Shown piece after piece: positions 20,951 to 33,213 of a stretch of DNA of 45,416 nucleotides. The translations under genes and the position numbers were made by a program. Source of the stretch: Bondarzewia mesenterica (lineage: Eukaryota; Basidiomycota; Agaricomycetes; Russulales; Bondarzewiaceae); assembly GCA_004802705.1 (NCBI GenBank), contig SGPL01000260.1, positions 1 to 45,416 on the forward strand, written 5' to 3'. A model generated the notes under the pieces. It was not told the DNA's origin and ran no database searches. It saw only the letters and a program-made list of their open reading frames with translations. Each line of letters begins with the position of its first letter. Positions within the stretch are counted from its first letter, which is position 1.

Positions 20951-23900
20951 TTATGAAGTCCGTGTCTTGCTCGGGCCAGGTTGCACTCGCCGGCNCCTTA
21001 CATCTTCCAGCGCGGCTTGCAGTAGGGGCCTCGGAGCGCGTTCTCCTCGCCACTTTTTCACTATACCGTCTGTTTAGGATCGCGTCAGAAGCTGGAACCT
21101 CCGACCCTTAAAGAGAAAGAATGCGACAAACCGTGCGCGCAGGAGGAACACAACACTCATCGCAACACTCTTCAATGGCTTTCTTCTAGGTCTTGGAGCA
21201 GACTNTGCGACAGGGAACCCAATCTGTGCGATTGCTGCAAGAATCTTCTCGTCTCTGAAAAAAAAAATTGAGTNGTAAGTGGCGATTGAAAGGCGGAAAG
21301 TACGCACCCGCGTTCATGCCGGGCTAACAATACCAGGAGGTATTTCTTCTGGTTTCCTAAATCTTCACGCAACATGTTCTCACGAGTCCACTTGGCTTTA
21401 AGGTAGTGTATTTGCACGACGAGACCCTTGGCCTCCTGCTTGTACTGCGCGCGCAAAGCGTCAAGCTGTGAATCACCCCTACATAAAGTATCATCAGCAT
21501 TCAACGTCTCCAAACTTAGCCAATGAAGCACATACATCGCACAGACGTGCCCTTCCCAGCCCTGTCGCTCTCCTTCTAACAATGCTACTCGTTCGCGAAG
21601 AACCCTCAACTCAGCCCCTGCCTGTTTCCTCACCCTCTCAACCTTCTGGACCTCACGCCTTGCCTCCTCGAGTTCCCGTTTTGCTTCACTGCTTCGCACC
21701 TTTGCCGCCTTCTTATCTTCTTCTCTCTTCCCTCTCTCGGCACGCAAGTCCCTCCCAATTGCTTCACACGACCGCCGCACTCGCGCGAGGTCCGCCTCGA
21801 GCGCCGCGATCTCCTGTTCGTACTTTCTCTCTTCTGTTTCCTTGTCTTGCGAAGGGCCACTTTGGATTTGCGCAACCTCATTTGCTTGAAGCGCATCCGC
21901 CAATTGGCGCTTCAGGTCCTCAATCTCCAGTAGGTGCAAATCAAGCTCCTGCCGTCGGTTTGCGTGTGAGTTCTGCGATGTCGCATGATCATCTCGCAAC
22001 TTCTTCAGATGCTGCATATAGGTTGCAGATTATTCGTGGGTAAGCCAATATACCACTCTCACAGATCAGGTCGAAACGCACTTCTGAGATCTTGGTAAAG
22101 CGGCGCTGGAGTGACTTGTGGTCAGCAGCCAGCAATGATCGCTCCTGGCGCAGCTGCTCTATCGTTTCCAGGTTCTCAGCCGCTTTCGCCTCAATTAGCC
22201 GTGCTTTCTGATCAGCATTCGCATTTGCTGAAGTAGTCTTGGTCAGGATCAGGCCTACGATTGGATAAGAAGGTGAACTCATACAGCGTAGCTCGGCCTC
22301 GAGCTCGTTGTTATCCTTCTTGATGCGCTGCATATGACGCTTAACGTCTTCCATGTCCTGAGGTGGAAGTCAGCTTATGTTGTGTATGAGCGTTGCTGAA
22401 GGGTAAAGCCTACGCACAGACTCTGTTCGCTGCAGCTGGAGAACAACGTCAGCCTTCTCCCTGTCTACACGCTGTTGCTCTGTAGTCAACGTTCTGAGGC
22501 GCATCCGCTCGGCCTTCAGGGCCTCTTCAAGATCGGAAATGATGCGGTTCGCTTGGTCCAAGTCCTGTCCACAAAAATGAGTGTTTCTCAAGGGGGAACA
22601 CAAGACTGACGGACCCCTTGGATGCCCGGTTTTGCCTTCGCCTGCTGCATTTGGAGGTTAAGTCGACGTGTGGCGTCCTGAAGAATGGCGTTATCGCCAA
22701 GCAGCTTTCGCTTCTCTTGCTCCCAGTGCTCCTTCATTGACTTCAGTTGCTGATGCACGGTCGTCAGCTCGATCCTGAGAGCCTCCGATGTTTTTGCTGG
22801 AGGAGCGGGCGGGTCTGTTATCAGACCCAAAGACGCGAATTCCATAGAACTGTTGATATTTTTCCAGTCAGCTCATGATATTTCAAGAAACACAAACAAC
22901 CTTTCGTCTCCCTCGGCAGCTCTATGAAAGCCACGTAGGTCCACCTTGCTGCGACACTTCAAGCATCGGGCCTTTTCAAGGCGGCGCAAGCGACGCTCTT
23001 CCCGCCTGCGTAGATGAGCAATATCCTCTTCCAAATTTGTATTGCGAGCACGCTCATCCTCAAGCTGTTGTGTGAGTTCCACAACGCCGAAGCCTGCATC
23101 TTCAAGCCGATCGAGTTTCTCGTCGATATCTTCATTGGCACGGTCGAGTTCTTTCTGCAAGCGCGCGATTTCAGCCACATAAGGCGAAGCAGATTGATCT
23201 GATATGGTACGATGCAGCCACGACAGCTAATGAGTCTTTCTTCAGTGACGACTCCGCTGAGATGAACCAGTACTGAACATACTTCTCTCAAAGGCCCACC
23301 AGGTGTCTTCGGCGTCTTCATCGTCATGTCAAGCACCTGACGATGAAAGGGCGAGATACCGCTGGTACTTGCAACCTTGCTTGGGGTGTTCATGCCTATC
23401 ATGGCGCTCTTCATGGTCTTGGCCCTATCCAGTAGCTCGTCTCTCTCCTTCTCCAACATTTCAATTCTGCTCTCTCGAGCATGGCTGATGGCTTTGCGAG
23501 CAGGAGACTGTGACAACTGCGCTTTCAATCGTCCAATCTCTCGATGGGCATCGTCAAGCTCGCCTTCAAGGACCTGGATCTGACCTGCCGCCTCTTCGAG
23601 CGCCGAGTCGATGTTGGTGGAGGGCTCTATGCGCGATCTTGTCTGCTCACGCTCGTACTCGCGCTCGAGAGTTGCGACCTTATTGCGCAGCTCCGCGATT
23701 GCCTCTTGGTCTCCCGCCATCTCCGCCCCCGCCGCCTCCAATGCCTCCTCCATCTGTCGAGCGAGCTCTGCATTACGCTCGGCCTCTTCTTCCAGCCGTG
23801 TCATCGCATCCTGAGCCTGATCCTCGGCTTCCGTCGCATTCCTAAGTTGCTCGCCAGCCGAAGTCAGCTCATTCTCAAGGGCCTGGATCCCCGCCTCAGC

Positions 23901-26657
23901 AATAGCCAGGTCGCCCTCCAGACTAGCAATGTAGCTCTGAGCGGCATGAAGTTCGTTCTCCGCCTTCTCAAGCGCAGCCTCTTTGGCAGAGACTTGACGT
24001 TCCGCGGTAGATAGATTGACCTCCTTATCGTCGAGCTCTTCCTGGAGCTTGCGGATTCGCTCACGGTCCTCTCTCGCGTTCCACTCGAGCACGTCTACTC
24101 GCTTGTTGGATAGAAGAACTTCCTCCTCAAGATCCTTCGCCCTCGCTTGAGCTTCCCTCAATTGGCCCATTAGTTTGCCCAACCTTTCGTTTGTCTCCCC
24201 CAACTCATTGCCAAGTCCCTTTCCATTCTCCAGCAGACTCTCAGCTTTCTCGGCCCTCTGATTCGCGAATTGTCGTTCGGCTTCTGACTCTTCCAAAGCC
24301 TTTGAGAGCTCCTTGATCTTTTCACCGCTTTTTTCAGCGGCGTTAGCCTTCTCCACAGCCGCCTCAAGCTTACTCTCCAAGTTGCCCACTATCTCCGTGA
24401 CGCCACGCTCTACTTCATCCATCCTCTCCTTCCACCGCTCTTTGTCCTTGGTCCGTTCAGCCTGCTCCTTCTGAAGCCGTTGGACTGCGTCATCTCTGTC
24501 CTGTGTGCAATTTTCAACTTCAGCCCTCAATCCTTCCAGCTCTTCCTCCATTGCAGCTTTCTCCTCCATCCATCCCTCACCACTGACATCCTCCGCTACA
24601 TGTCCCAGTGTGGTTCCAATATCGCTGACCCGTCTTCCAACGCTTATCCTTCTCCCACCACCTAACCTCGCCTGACCCTGTAGCATCTCAACCTCCTCCT
24701 TTAGCGTCATAACTTCCTCCTGAAGTACGCCATTCATCCTCGTCATACTTTCGTTTTCTTCTTGCAACCGTCGATTCAATCCATGCAGATACACATTCAG
24801 CTTACCAGCATTGAATTTCCCGACACCATGCCCACCTGCACCGAGGCCCATAACTGGGTCAAACGACGCATTGGCTCGTGGATGATGGGCGGTCAGATCA
24901 TGCGATGACGCAGTTGAGATGAATGATGCACGTTCGCCCGCTATATCGTAGGGCGACTGCGACCCTGCTTCCGACCGTGCGACATCTTCAGACTCTGAGG
25001 ACATTGTCCAGGCCTGCGTCAACGGGTGGGATAGCCTTCCAGCACGCACGCGCGGGCGGGGAAGTGGTGTCACGCCCGCGAATGCTGCATGCAGTCGACC
25101 TGTCCTTGCTGGTCCAGCAATTGTGCTTTCGTCCACTTCGTGGCTGCCATTCTCTGGCCCTGGAGTCTCCAGTTGAGCTGGGATAGGGGTGTCCATGACG
25201 AGGTATGGATGCGGTGTTGGATGCCCCAGACGGGGACGAACGGTCGAGTTGATAATGTCGAGGAGAAATGACCGACGCCGTGCGAAGGGAGTCGTCGGGT
25301 CTATATCATGTGCCAGATGTGTCTGGAAGGCAGCCGGAGTAAATGGGGCTCCAAGATTGGGATTGGGAGAGGGAGAGGCGGCAAGAAAGCGCGCACGAGG
25401 GCGAGGTTGAAAGGCTGGAGTGGGCGTGAAAATCGTCGAGGGTGCCGGGGAGGATGGGGCAGTCAAGAATGCTGGTGGAGATCGACCAGAAATGTTGGAA
25501 GGCTCAAGGGAGAGTGCAGAAGAAGAGGCATAAGTTCTGAGTGTCGCGAGTTCTTCGGATGAGAAGGTCGGTTCACGTTCGTCTGAGCCTTCAGAGTTAC
25601 GACCTGCTTGAAGATCGGTTCGACTGATTTCAGGCTGTCTCACGTCGAGATCGTCATCGTCCCTTGTAGCGGCATTATCGTCATCTGGACCGGGGTCGTT
25701 GTCTTCAGTGTGTTCGAAAATATTCCCTTGACTAGACGAAGCTGCCCCTGCTGGTGAACCATTGTTGGATGGTGGAAGCGGGACAGTAGCAGCTGCGGAC
25801 GGAGAAACTGTGCGCGAGCGAAATGGTCCAATCGAGTGATAACTATGAGGTGTCGAGTTGGATGAAGATGAAGATGGGGAGGGAGTTGTTCGAGAAAGAG
25901 ACGGTGTGCGCATCCGCGGTAGTGGCTTCCGGAATGATACATTTCGCATCTTGTCGAACGGGGAAGCCTGTGGGATATTACATTCATAATCGAAAACAGA
26001 TTGATCTTCGTACACGCACGAACTCACCTTTGGCTCAGATTTCAGACTGACGGAAAAATCATATCTCTTCTGCGTGTGTCCTGCCTCCACTTCTTCTGGA
26101 GGGAGTGGCGAGCTGGTCCGACTCACCGACTGCAATGCATCTGCCAGTGACAGTTCACCATCCTCCTGACCGTTCAAGTCCAACTTCGACACCTGTTCAT
26201 GAAGCATACTCCGATGACTGAGCTCCACATCTGAATCATCTAGATCGGTGTCCAGCTCAGGTTCTACTTGTGGAAGCGACGGAATCGTGCTAATGTCGAA
26301 GCTCTTCTGCGGCTCTTGTGACCCCAGAGAGCGCTTGAACGAGCTAGCTGCAGATGTAGGACCAATGAATGATGGAGACCGGCTCCCACGACTGGTAAGC
26401 GACCGAGCAAATCGAGCCGTACTTGAAACGCTTGATGGTGCACGGACGGTCGCCGAATGCGAGGAAGTTGTGGGCGTAGATTGAAAAGGAGACGATATAT
26501 CAGGATCAGATTCCGATTCATGATCGGATGCAGGAGATGTCGTGGGCTCAGCGTCAGAGTCCTCGAAAGCAGGGGGTGACGGAAGGGAGGGCATATCGTG
26601 GCCTTCAGTGGCTTCGATGCGACGCCATATTCGAGAGGGTGTCTCTAGCATCGCCAT
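20951..26657 (-). CDS. spindle-pole-body coiled-coil protein with PACT domain
   Basis: Large structural protein of about 1.7 thousand residues. The N-terminal ~600 residues are Ser/Pro-rich and probably disordered. A very long coiled coil follows. Near the C-terminus is a PACT-type segment (LVVQIHYLKAKWTREN, REDLGNQKKYLLVLL, ILAAIAQIGFP), the centrosome/spindle-pole targeting domain of pericentrin, AKAP450 and fungal Pcp1/Spc110. It likely anchors gamma-tubulin complexes. Exons: 26028-26657, 23283-25967, 22901-23226, 22615-22849, 22418-22564, 22285-22357, 22082-22227, 21536-22011, 21308-21478, 21132-21254, 20951-21069. The first intron (60 nt) is in frame without a stop. The last exon (EKWRGERAP, QAALEDVR) fits the family only if AAAAA near 21050-21054 is one A too long. 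N calls occur at 20995, 21205 and 21274. Confidence 0.88.
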
Positions 26658-27086
26658 GACGCTGGGCTGAATTTTGGAGAAAAGTGATGTGAAGGAGATG
26701 GATAACTATCGAAGGCTGTAACAAACTCACAGGTCAAAGCGACAACGGTAACAAACAGGTAGAGGTATCTATGCTTATCTCATTCAAGGTACACTTCTGA
26801 TGCGCGAGACCGTACAAACTGCTCACTGTTTCTGAGACAAACTTGGTCCCGCGGTATGCAGATGAAGTGGATAGCCAGTGCAGAAGGAGAGTCAGCACAA
26901 CCGTTGAATCAGAACGTGAACATTGAACGAGTTGCGCGTAAGGTCATGTGACCGCGTCTGGCTCCCGGGGCCGATTGTCAAACGATCGCAACTGTCCAGT
27001 GCAAACTTCTTCAACGGTAGGTCAAACCTCCAATCTGGTGACTAGATACAAGTTTCATTGTATCCATTTATCTACTGTCAAGAGAA
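26658..27086. other. upstream region of the PACT-domain gene
   Basis: Should hold the promoter of the minus-strand spindle-pole gene. I see no clear TATA box and no coding frame. Confidence 0.5.
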
Positions 27087-27269
27087 ATGTCTAGTCCAGC
27101 TGGGACGCAGGGAAATGGTAGCTGGTATCACGGACTTCGGTGTTTTGCGTGCAGGCAATGGAGTGTCGGATTGTGTCACACGCCAGGCGCCTGTCCTTGC
27201 TATGGATTGGATTATGGTGGGCTTGACAAACGAGGATACATACCGATCGACTCAGAAACAAAGGTATAG
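27087..27269 (+). CDS. possible small cysteine-containing protein
   Basis: A 60-residue open frame with ATG at 27087. It is Gly-rich and contains C-x2-C (CFAC) and C-x5-C-x-C spacing. No signal peptide or known domain. It ends at AAGGTATAG, which could also be a splice donor. It lies head-to-head with the spindle-pole gene, about 430 nt away. It may be a chance frame or the first exon of a gene I cannot follow. Confidence 0.2.
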   Translation: MSSPAGTQGNGSWYHGLRCFACRQWSVGLCHTPGACPCYGLDYGGLDKRGYIPIDSETKV

Positions 27270-27543
27270 AGAGTTGAAGAGTTAATGTTGAAGATTCGAG
27301 TCGAATAGTCCGAATCGAGCACTGTCTTTTCTGACTCTCAAGTGTCGCGAAGCGGTGTGCTCGTTAAGAGTTCATAAGGTCAAGCTGCCACAATTCATCA
27401 TTGCACGCACTGTATATCGCACAAAGTCACAGAGAGGTGGGGCATATCTGACGAAGAATCCGTCAAAAAGTGCACACCTGCAATACAGTGGTAAGATGGA
27501 ACCCGCATGCGAACCGAAGGGAGCATACAGCTAGAATCTATAC

Positions 27544-28705
27544 TCAGTCGGCGTTCTCCAAAGAATTGGTAGGAGATAAATCATCGGAGGAACGTAACGC
27601 GATCTTTGTGCAGAACGGTTCTGGCACCTACGGGGCACAAATAGTTCAGTACAATGGAGGAGTACATGGGAGAATACTAGAATACTTGGACACCCACCTC
27701 ATAGATAAAAGACTTCACCCCATCAGCCATTCGTTGGCGAAGCTCCAGCAACTCCTTTACAGCCGTTCCCCGACAATGTTTGCACTTCCCCGCCTTCGCG
27801 ATGGACGGAAACAATAGCTCCCAATTGTCTCTGATGGAATCCCAATGAGGCGTCACTTTCAAGACCTCCCCAACTCGAGCCTGGTATTCAACCACCCAAT
27901 CCGGTATCCAAAAAACAGTTCCATAAGGGTTCGTAGTGATCTGTTCATCCGCCCAGGCGTGTTGCCGTAGGCATATGCATCCCTTGATGGTCTTACGACC
28001 TTGGAGGGCACTGGGAATATACTTGCTTTCCATCCAGCGGAATGAATCGCCGACCACCGCAACGGCTTGAGTGCACTGGTGGTGATACTGAAGGCACTTA
28101 TGATATTGGGAAGCGCTCATGAGAGCGAGATCTTCCTCGCTAAAGGATGCAGATGATGCCGAGCCGGTCACGATGGCCATGAGAGGTTCGCGCGTCATAA
28201 GCTTCGCGGCAGCGTTCGCTACCCCTGGCATGTCGTAGCGGCACGCGATAGAGTATACACTCGCTGGGCCTTTGTCGAGCGATTCCATCAACATGGACTC
28301 TGCAGTCTTAGAGAGGGGGTCGGCCATGTACTTGTCGAATGCCTGCATTACTGCACGCACATCGGACAGGTCGGATAGATGCGGTTTGTCCATGGGATAG
28401 AAGAATGTGAAGAGGAGTCTGAGAGTGCGACTGTCCTCAGTGACGGGTATGATGGGGATCCCTTTATCGCCGTACTTGTCGGGTTTGGGCTGGGGTAGTA
28501 AGAACATATCTCTAAACACGGAGGAGGCTCTGGAAAGTATGGCTCGGTGAACATAGAAATCGACGTTGTCGTGAGAGCGGATGACAGTGTCGGAACCAGA
28601 TGCCTTGTCAAAGGGAGGATCTGCATCGCGAGGTTTGGAAATGCGGTACGATCCCAATAGCTCTGTGGGTGACTCGTCGTGAGCAGTGATATCCAATTCA
28701 GGCAT
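27544..28705 (-). CDS. BTB/POZ domain protein 6
   Basis: BTB protein of about 363 residues. The first ATG is at 28705; the longer open frame starts with TTG. The BTB core includes ADPPFDKASGSDTVIRSHDN, FYVHRAILSRASSVF and RDMFLLPQP. The region DKYMADPLSKTAESMLMES matches BTB gene 4. The C-terminal half has C-x-C (CIC), WVVEY, TPHWDSIRDN and C-x2-C (CKHC). The intron at 27628-27697 (70 nt, GTGGGT...CCGTAG) leads to an 84-nt last exon starting VPEPF, the same join as in its paralogues but with a longer tail (about 22 extra residues). It stands alone between the spindle-pole and nitronate monooxygenase genes. A TATATATAA box lies about 65 nt upstream. Confidence 0.87.
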
Positions 28706-28767
28706 TTCGGATGGTGTGGATGGAAACAGAATGGCCGCCAAAGCAACGTTTAATAATTAAGTAGGCG

Positions 28768-28776
28768 TTATATATA
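28768..28776 (-). promoter_or_regulatory. TATA box of BTB gene 6
   Basis: TATATATAA on the minus strand, 63-71 nt upstream of the ATG at 28705. A good match in sequence and distance. Confidence 0.55.
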
Positions 28777-29263
28777 CGTGTCCGGGGCTATATGTATCGT
28801 GGATCAGGGATCGTGGAAGGGGAAAGTATTATGGCCCGAATCACTTACTCGCCGTGGCAGTACCAGAACATACGTGTCACCCTAGGTAAATGAGACTCGG
28901 ACTCAGGTGCCTTCCGTACGAGCATTTGATTTGATCGATGTAAGAAGGTCCCAGTAGAACACGTGTGCATGTCTTCAGCTTGATGTCGAAGGCAATGTGC
29001 AGGTTTTCAGTGCAGTGAGTGGCTGGATAATCGTGTGTGTACTAGTGAGAATCGGATGTGCCAACTGTACGGAACAGATCTATGTCACGTGTAAAAAGAA
29101 CCTCCTCACCTTGAAGCTTGAACACTTTGGAGGTACATGGAAGTACATTGCAGAACAGAAACTGTAGAATATAGTACACAAAGTATATACACAGAGACCA
29201 CCAAACGCCCGTCCCATCAACAGGATGATGTCCTACGGATCAGTCAACACTAGAGACAAAACT
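28777..29263. other. intergenic region, no gene seen
   Basis: Lies between the promoter of BTB gene 6 and the 3' end of the nitronate monooxygenase gene (both minus). AT-rich, no supported frame. Confidence 0.6.
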
Positions 29264-30634
29264 TTATAGCTTTGTCTTGACGGTCACCAACGACGCGCCC
29301 CGAGACAACTGCTCCGCCGCCTCGTTGACCATGTTGGTCATGATCTCCTGCGCTGGCAGGACATCATGGATGACGGCAGCAACGTTACCCATCAGGAATG
29401 TGACCGCCTGTAGCGATTTTTCGGGGTGTTTATCTATCTCGTGCTGGTTCGGGATGATGCCCTTGGAAGTCAACTCCTTGATTTCAGCCTGTCGGTTTGT
29501 CTCCCTATCATTAGACGTCCGATCAGCAAACGCGTAAATGTGAGACGTGTCAATCTACGAACCAATCCTCGACGTAGGGCGTACGACGGACACGCAGAGG
29601 CCGACCGGTATAAATGACGGTCCTCAACACATCCCCATGGTCAGCACTTACCAACGCCTTCTTATGTGCTGGCGACGCGCCCGCTTCTACGGAAGCGACA
29701 AATCGTGTACCGACCCAAACTCCCTGTGCACCCCACATCAAGTTTGCAGCAAGTCCGCGACCATTGTATACCGCTCCAGCACCAATGACGTAGACGGGTT
29801 TACCGGTGAGCGGCGATTTATAACCCTTGACAGCGTCGACACAGGCTGGGATCAGGATAGACGCAGCGATGTCCCCGGTATGACCTCCACCTTCGCCAGC
29901 TTGGGCGCAGATCAGATCGCACCCGGCGGCCAGTGCTTTAGGAACATGCTTGGGGTGTCCAACCATCTGATCCGAGGAGAAGAAAGAAAACACGCAACCA
30001 AACGTCAACCGACGGGGCGAGTGAAAGGGTTGGAATGGGAGCGTACGTTCATGACGAAGATACCCGCTTTGTGCAGTTTCTCCACTTCCTCTTTTGGGGG
30101 AACACCGACGGCGCAGACAAACAATTTGGCCTTCTCCTCGATTATGATATCGATGAGCTCGGGTAGCTGGCCCCTATTGTAATCATACTGAGGGCCGTGA
30201 GTCTCAACATATCCCGAACCGGACTGCGGCACATACGTTGGTCTTGCGCGCATTTCCCCCGACCTGAGGAATGAGTAGGTCAACGCCAAAAGGCGCGCTC
30301 TTATCCTTTAAATCCTTCTTGATAGCTTGGATCTACGGTGTCAAACAATCTATGAGTCTACTCACTTGTCAATGCTTGACCGTACACACCTGCGACCGGA
30401 GTACCTTTGGGGTATATCCATGTCCTCCGATGACCCCTAGCCCACCAGCATTCGTAACTGCAGCCGCAAGCTCCGGCCCAGCAGCGACATTCATGCCTGC
30501 ATGTCAGGCCAATCCTCTCTCAGTACACCCTCCCAGATGTCAGTAGAGGGTAAATGTTACTGTTACTCACCAGCAAGCAGGATGGGGTGCTTAATGCCAA
30601 ATAACTCAGTTATGGGGGTCGAAATCACAGACAT
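29264..30634 (-). CDS. nitronate monooxygenase (2-nitropropane dioxygenase family)
   Basis: FMN-dependent TIM-barrel enzyme of the NMO family, which oxidises alkyl nitronates such as propionate 3-nitronate to carbonyl compounds and nitrite. Exons: 30571-30634, 30390-30496, 30237-30332, 30047-30187, 29563-29966, 29264-29504, giving 350 residues with all phases consistent. Signatures in order: FGIKHPILLAGMN at the N-terminus, NAGGLGVIGGHG, FGVDLLIPQVGG, the catalytic-loop string AQAGEGGGHTGDIA containing the conserved His, VIGAGAVYNGRG and GAQGVWVGTRF (flavin phosphate-binding). No targeting signal is evident, so it is probably cytosolic. There is no linked pathway partner in the window. Confidence 0.93.
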
Positions 30635-31128
30635 TGTGACAGAGGGATGGAGATGGGAGCATGAGGGTCTGAACCCATCTTATAAGTGCATACAAAGTCC
30701 CCGGCAATCGGCCGTATCCAACTTCCGCGTGTCAATGTCATCTCGTATCAGCGCGCGACATATGATTTTCGTTTATTCGTCCTTGATTCATCCGGTCACA
30801 ACTTCTGCGTCACTAGTCTCAGACCAGCCGGCAACTGGATTTACATGTCTCTATGTACCGGTGCGGCGGTCAAATAGCAACGGGAGGTGTCCACAACGCT
30901 TTTCTAGCGTATCTTCAAAAACTGCGATGTGCCGGATAGCTGATATTAGAATGGTATGTGTGTATGTAGAGATATCGAGATAGGATGGTATGACAGCGAG
31001 TGTACTAGCATGTGCTAGACGATACATCAGGCAGGTCAACTGAAAGCGAGAAACACGGTCCATGCGAAAGGTGGGTCACAGTGTCAAAGCAGGAATAGGT
31101 TTGTGAAGAGTGTCGAGATGGACGAGGG
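30635..31128. other. intergenic region, no gene seen
   Basis: Lies between the start of the nitronate monooxygenase gene and the stop of the coiled-coil gene (both minus). It holds the NMO promoter at its left end; no clear TATA box. Open frames here are short and without domains. Confidence 0.55.
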
Positions 31129-32870
31129 TCACGGTGGTGCATCGGGGGTTGGAGGTCGGCCGGCAGATTGCATCAGTCTGCGCAGACGAGCTTGCTCTCC
31201 AGCAAGATACCTGAAAAGATGTTATTCATCCAGATGAGACCCAGAGGAGGAAGCAGGAAATGTGCGCACTCAGCAGTCTTTCCGGCCTTCTCATGTTCTT
31301 TTGAGGACTTGTTAATCTCCTCTTGTAGCCTTGTGATCTGCTCCACAAACTCGTCCTCAATCTCCTTCCTGATTTTCATGTCTCTTTCTCTCAACACATT
31401 CACCTTCACCCAACCCTCCTTCCCCTCCTGTACTTCCTCCAGCAACCGCCTATACTTCTTTCCAAGCTCCTCTTCATCCTTACGCCACCGTTCTTCCCTC
31501 CTTCGCATCTCCTCCCGCAGTGCATCCGTATCTGTCTGCCAACTCTCTTTCATGTCCCGTAGACTGTCGCGCAGTGTGATGTACTCGCGCTCGCTCTTGG
31601 ATGAAAGGGCAGTCGACTCGGCCAGGGTAGCTTCCATTTCTCTCAATGACTTCTTCATCGTTGCCGATTCAGACTTTAGCTGCGTCCTAAGAGCTGTGGC
31701 CTCTGCCTCTGCCTTCCGCGCTCGTTCCAAGACCTAACTTCACCCTCCATCACGATTCCAAGATGATGAGAACGGATCTGTGCGTACCTCCTGCAACAAT
31801 CGCTCCTTCCTGGCAACCACATTGTTCAAGCCCTCATTTTCCAACCGCAATCTCTCTCTCACCTCCTTCAAATCCTCCGTCTGCCTGGTCAACTGCGCAA
31901 CGCTCCGCTGGGACAATCTCAGCTGCGCCTTCGTGTTCTCCAATGCGTTTTTCGCCTGGGCAACTCCCGTTTGCAAATCCGCTAACACTTTCGTTGTCCC
32001 GCCTGGTGTGAGCGATATACGGCGGTTCGCGAAATTCGGTGAGGGAGGCTGGAGTGACAAGAAAGATGAGTTGGCTGCCCCTGCGTCGATGGGAATTGGG
32101 GTGCGCGATGGCGGTCGGCCATCGTCTGCGAGCACCCGCGCGTTTCCTGAGGGTGCATCATCAGACGACACTGATCATATGAGACCAAACACCAAGAGAC
32201 GGGCACGCAAAACTCGACTTACCCACTGACGCGACAGGAATACCTACATAAACCAGTCAAAGGCTTAAAAAACGTTGCGATGAGGGGAAACGTACGACTC
32301 AGTGTCCGCGTCGGGCTGGGTGTACGTTTGAATGGTGAAGAGGAAGGGCCCGCGCTGAAATCCATGGGTATACCTTCTCGAATTCCGTCCTGGCCGAGGG
32401 AGGAAAAGGTACCAGACTCGCGTCGCGGAAGGGGTATATTTGAGTCCGGTCCTGCAAGACTCTGTAAGACGTCGTAGCTAGAGCGACGCTTTGTCGCGTT
32501 TGAAGTCGGTGTACCCGCAGCGAGAGGCTCACGTTCGATAGGTGAAGCTGGCGGAGAGTACATTGAAGTAGTGGTCGAAATACGAGGCGCGTGTTGAAGA
32601 AGACTTTCTAGATTTTGCAGTTGAACTTGCTGGTGCCGTATAGTATGTTTCAATGTGGACATCTGATTCCTTATAGCAACTATAGAGCGACATTGCTGAG
32701 CGCCCGCAGACGCATTTGAGTATAATGATTATAAGCGCACCAGGGTCATCAGTAGATGTGGATAGTGCTGGACTATGTGCTCGCGCAGAACGTATAGAGT
32801 TGACTGATGAGGGTCGAGAAAGCGGACGGCTTGGAGAGAAAGGCGATGCGGTCAGCGAGACCGAAGACAT
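31129..32870 (-). CDS. coiled-coil protein with a 21-nt microexon
   Basis: Predicted protein of 487 residues, function unknown. Exons: 32741-32870, 32296-32679, 32223-32243, 31788-32170, 31270-31733, 31129-31210; the phases all agree. The N-terminus is Ser/Pro-rich (SPFSPSRPLSRPSSVNS). A short coiled coil follows (MSTLKHTIRHQQVQLQNLES), then a disordered linker, then a long coiled coil from about residue 250 (GVAQAKNALENTKAQL to RLQEEINKSSKEHEKA). It ends in EYLAGEQARLRRLM and a Pro-rich tail. The third exon is only 21 nt. The arrangement vaguely recalls She3-type coiled-coil adaptors, but I cannot support that name. Divergent from the RING gene at 33214. Confidence 0.85.
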
Positions 32871-33213
32871 ACACAATGAAATCCGAACAAAAGAGTGATG
32901 ATCTGGTGGTCCGTCAAGACGAAGACACCGCAAATGAAGTAGAATGAAGGGATAAGAGGGAGCCTCAGTGAGGAGACGTTGCAAGTGCAAGCCTTCGAAT
33001 TCGGTGAACTTGGGTGAATTGCCGCCGCGTCCTTTCTTCCCCACCACGTGAGACCCATTGAGGTCCACACACTTCGGTGCGCGTGGACCGCGTAAAAAGG
33101 GCTTGAACTTGGTGGACTAAGTTACTTTAGTACTTACCCTCCATCTACTTATCTAGGCCACAACGTTTTCTTCATCACAGCGACTCGTCGCGGGACGAGC
33201 AAATTGTTAAGCA
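32871..33213. other. bidirectional promoter region
   Basis: The 343-nt spacer separates two divergently transcribed genes, the coiled-coil gene (-) and RING gene 2 (+), so it must carry both promoters unless the genes have distal leaders. No clear TATA box on either side. Confidence 0.5.

Noticed and set aside
24923..25410. Plus-strand frames opposite the spindle-pole gene
   Set aside because: They lie inside a long conserved minus-strand exon and have no domain or start context of their own.
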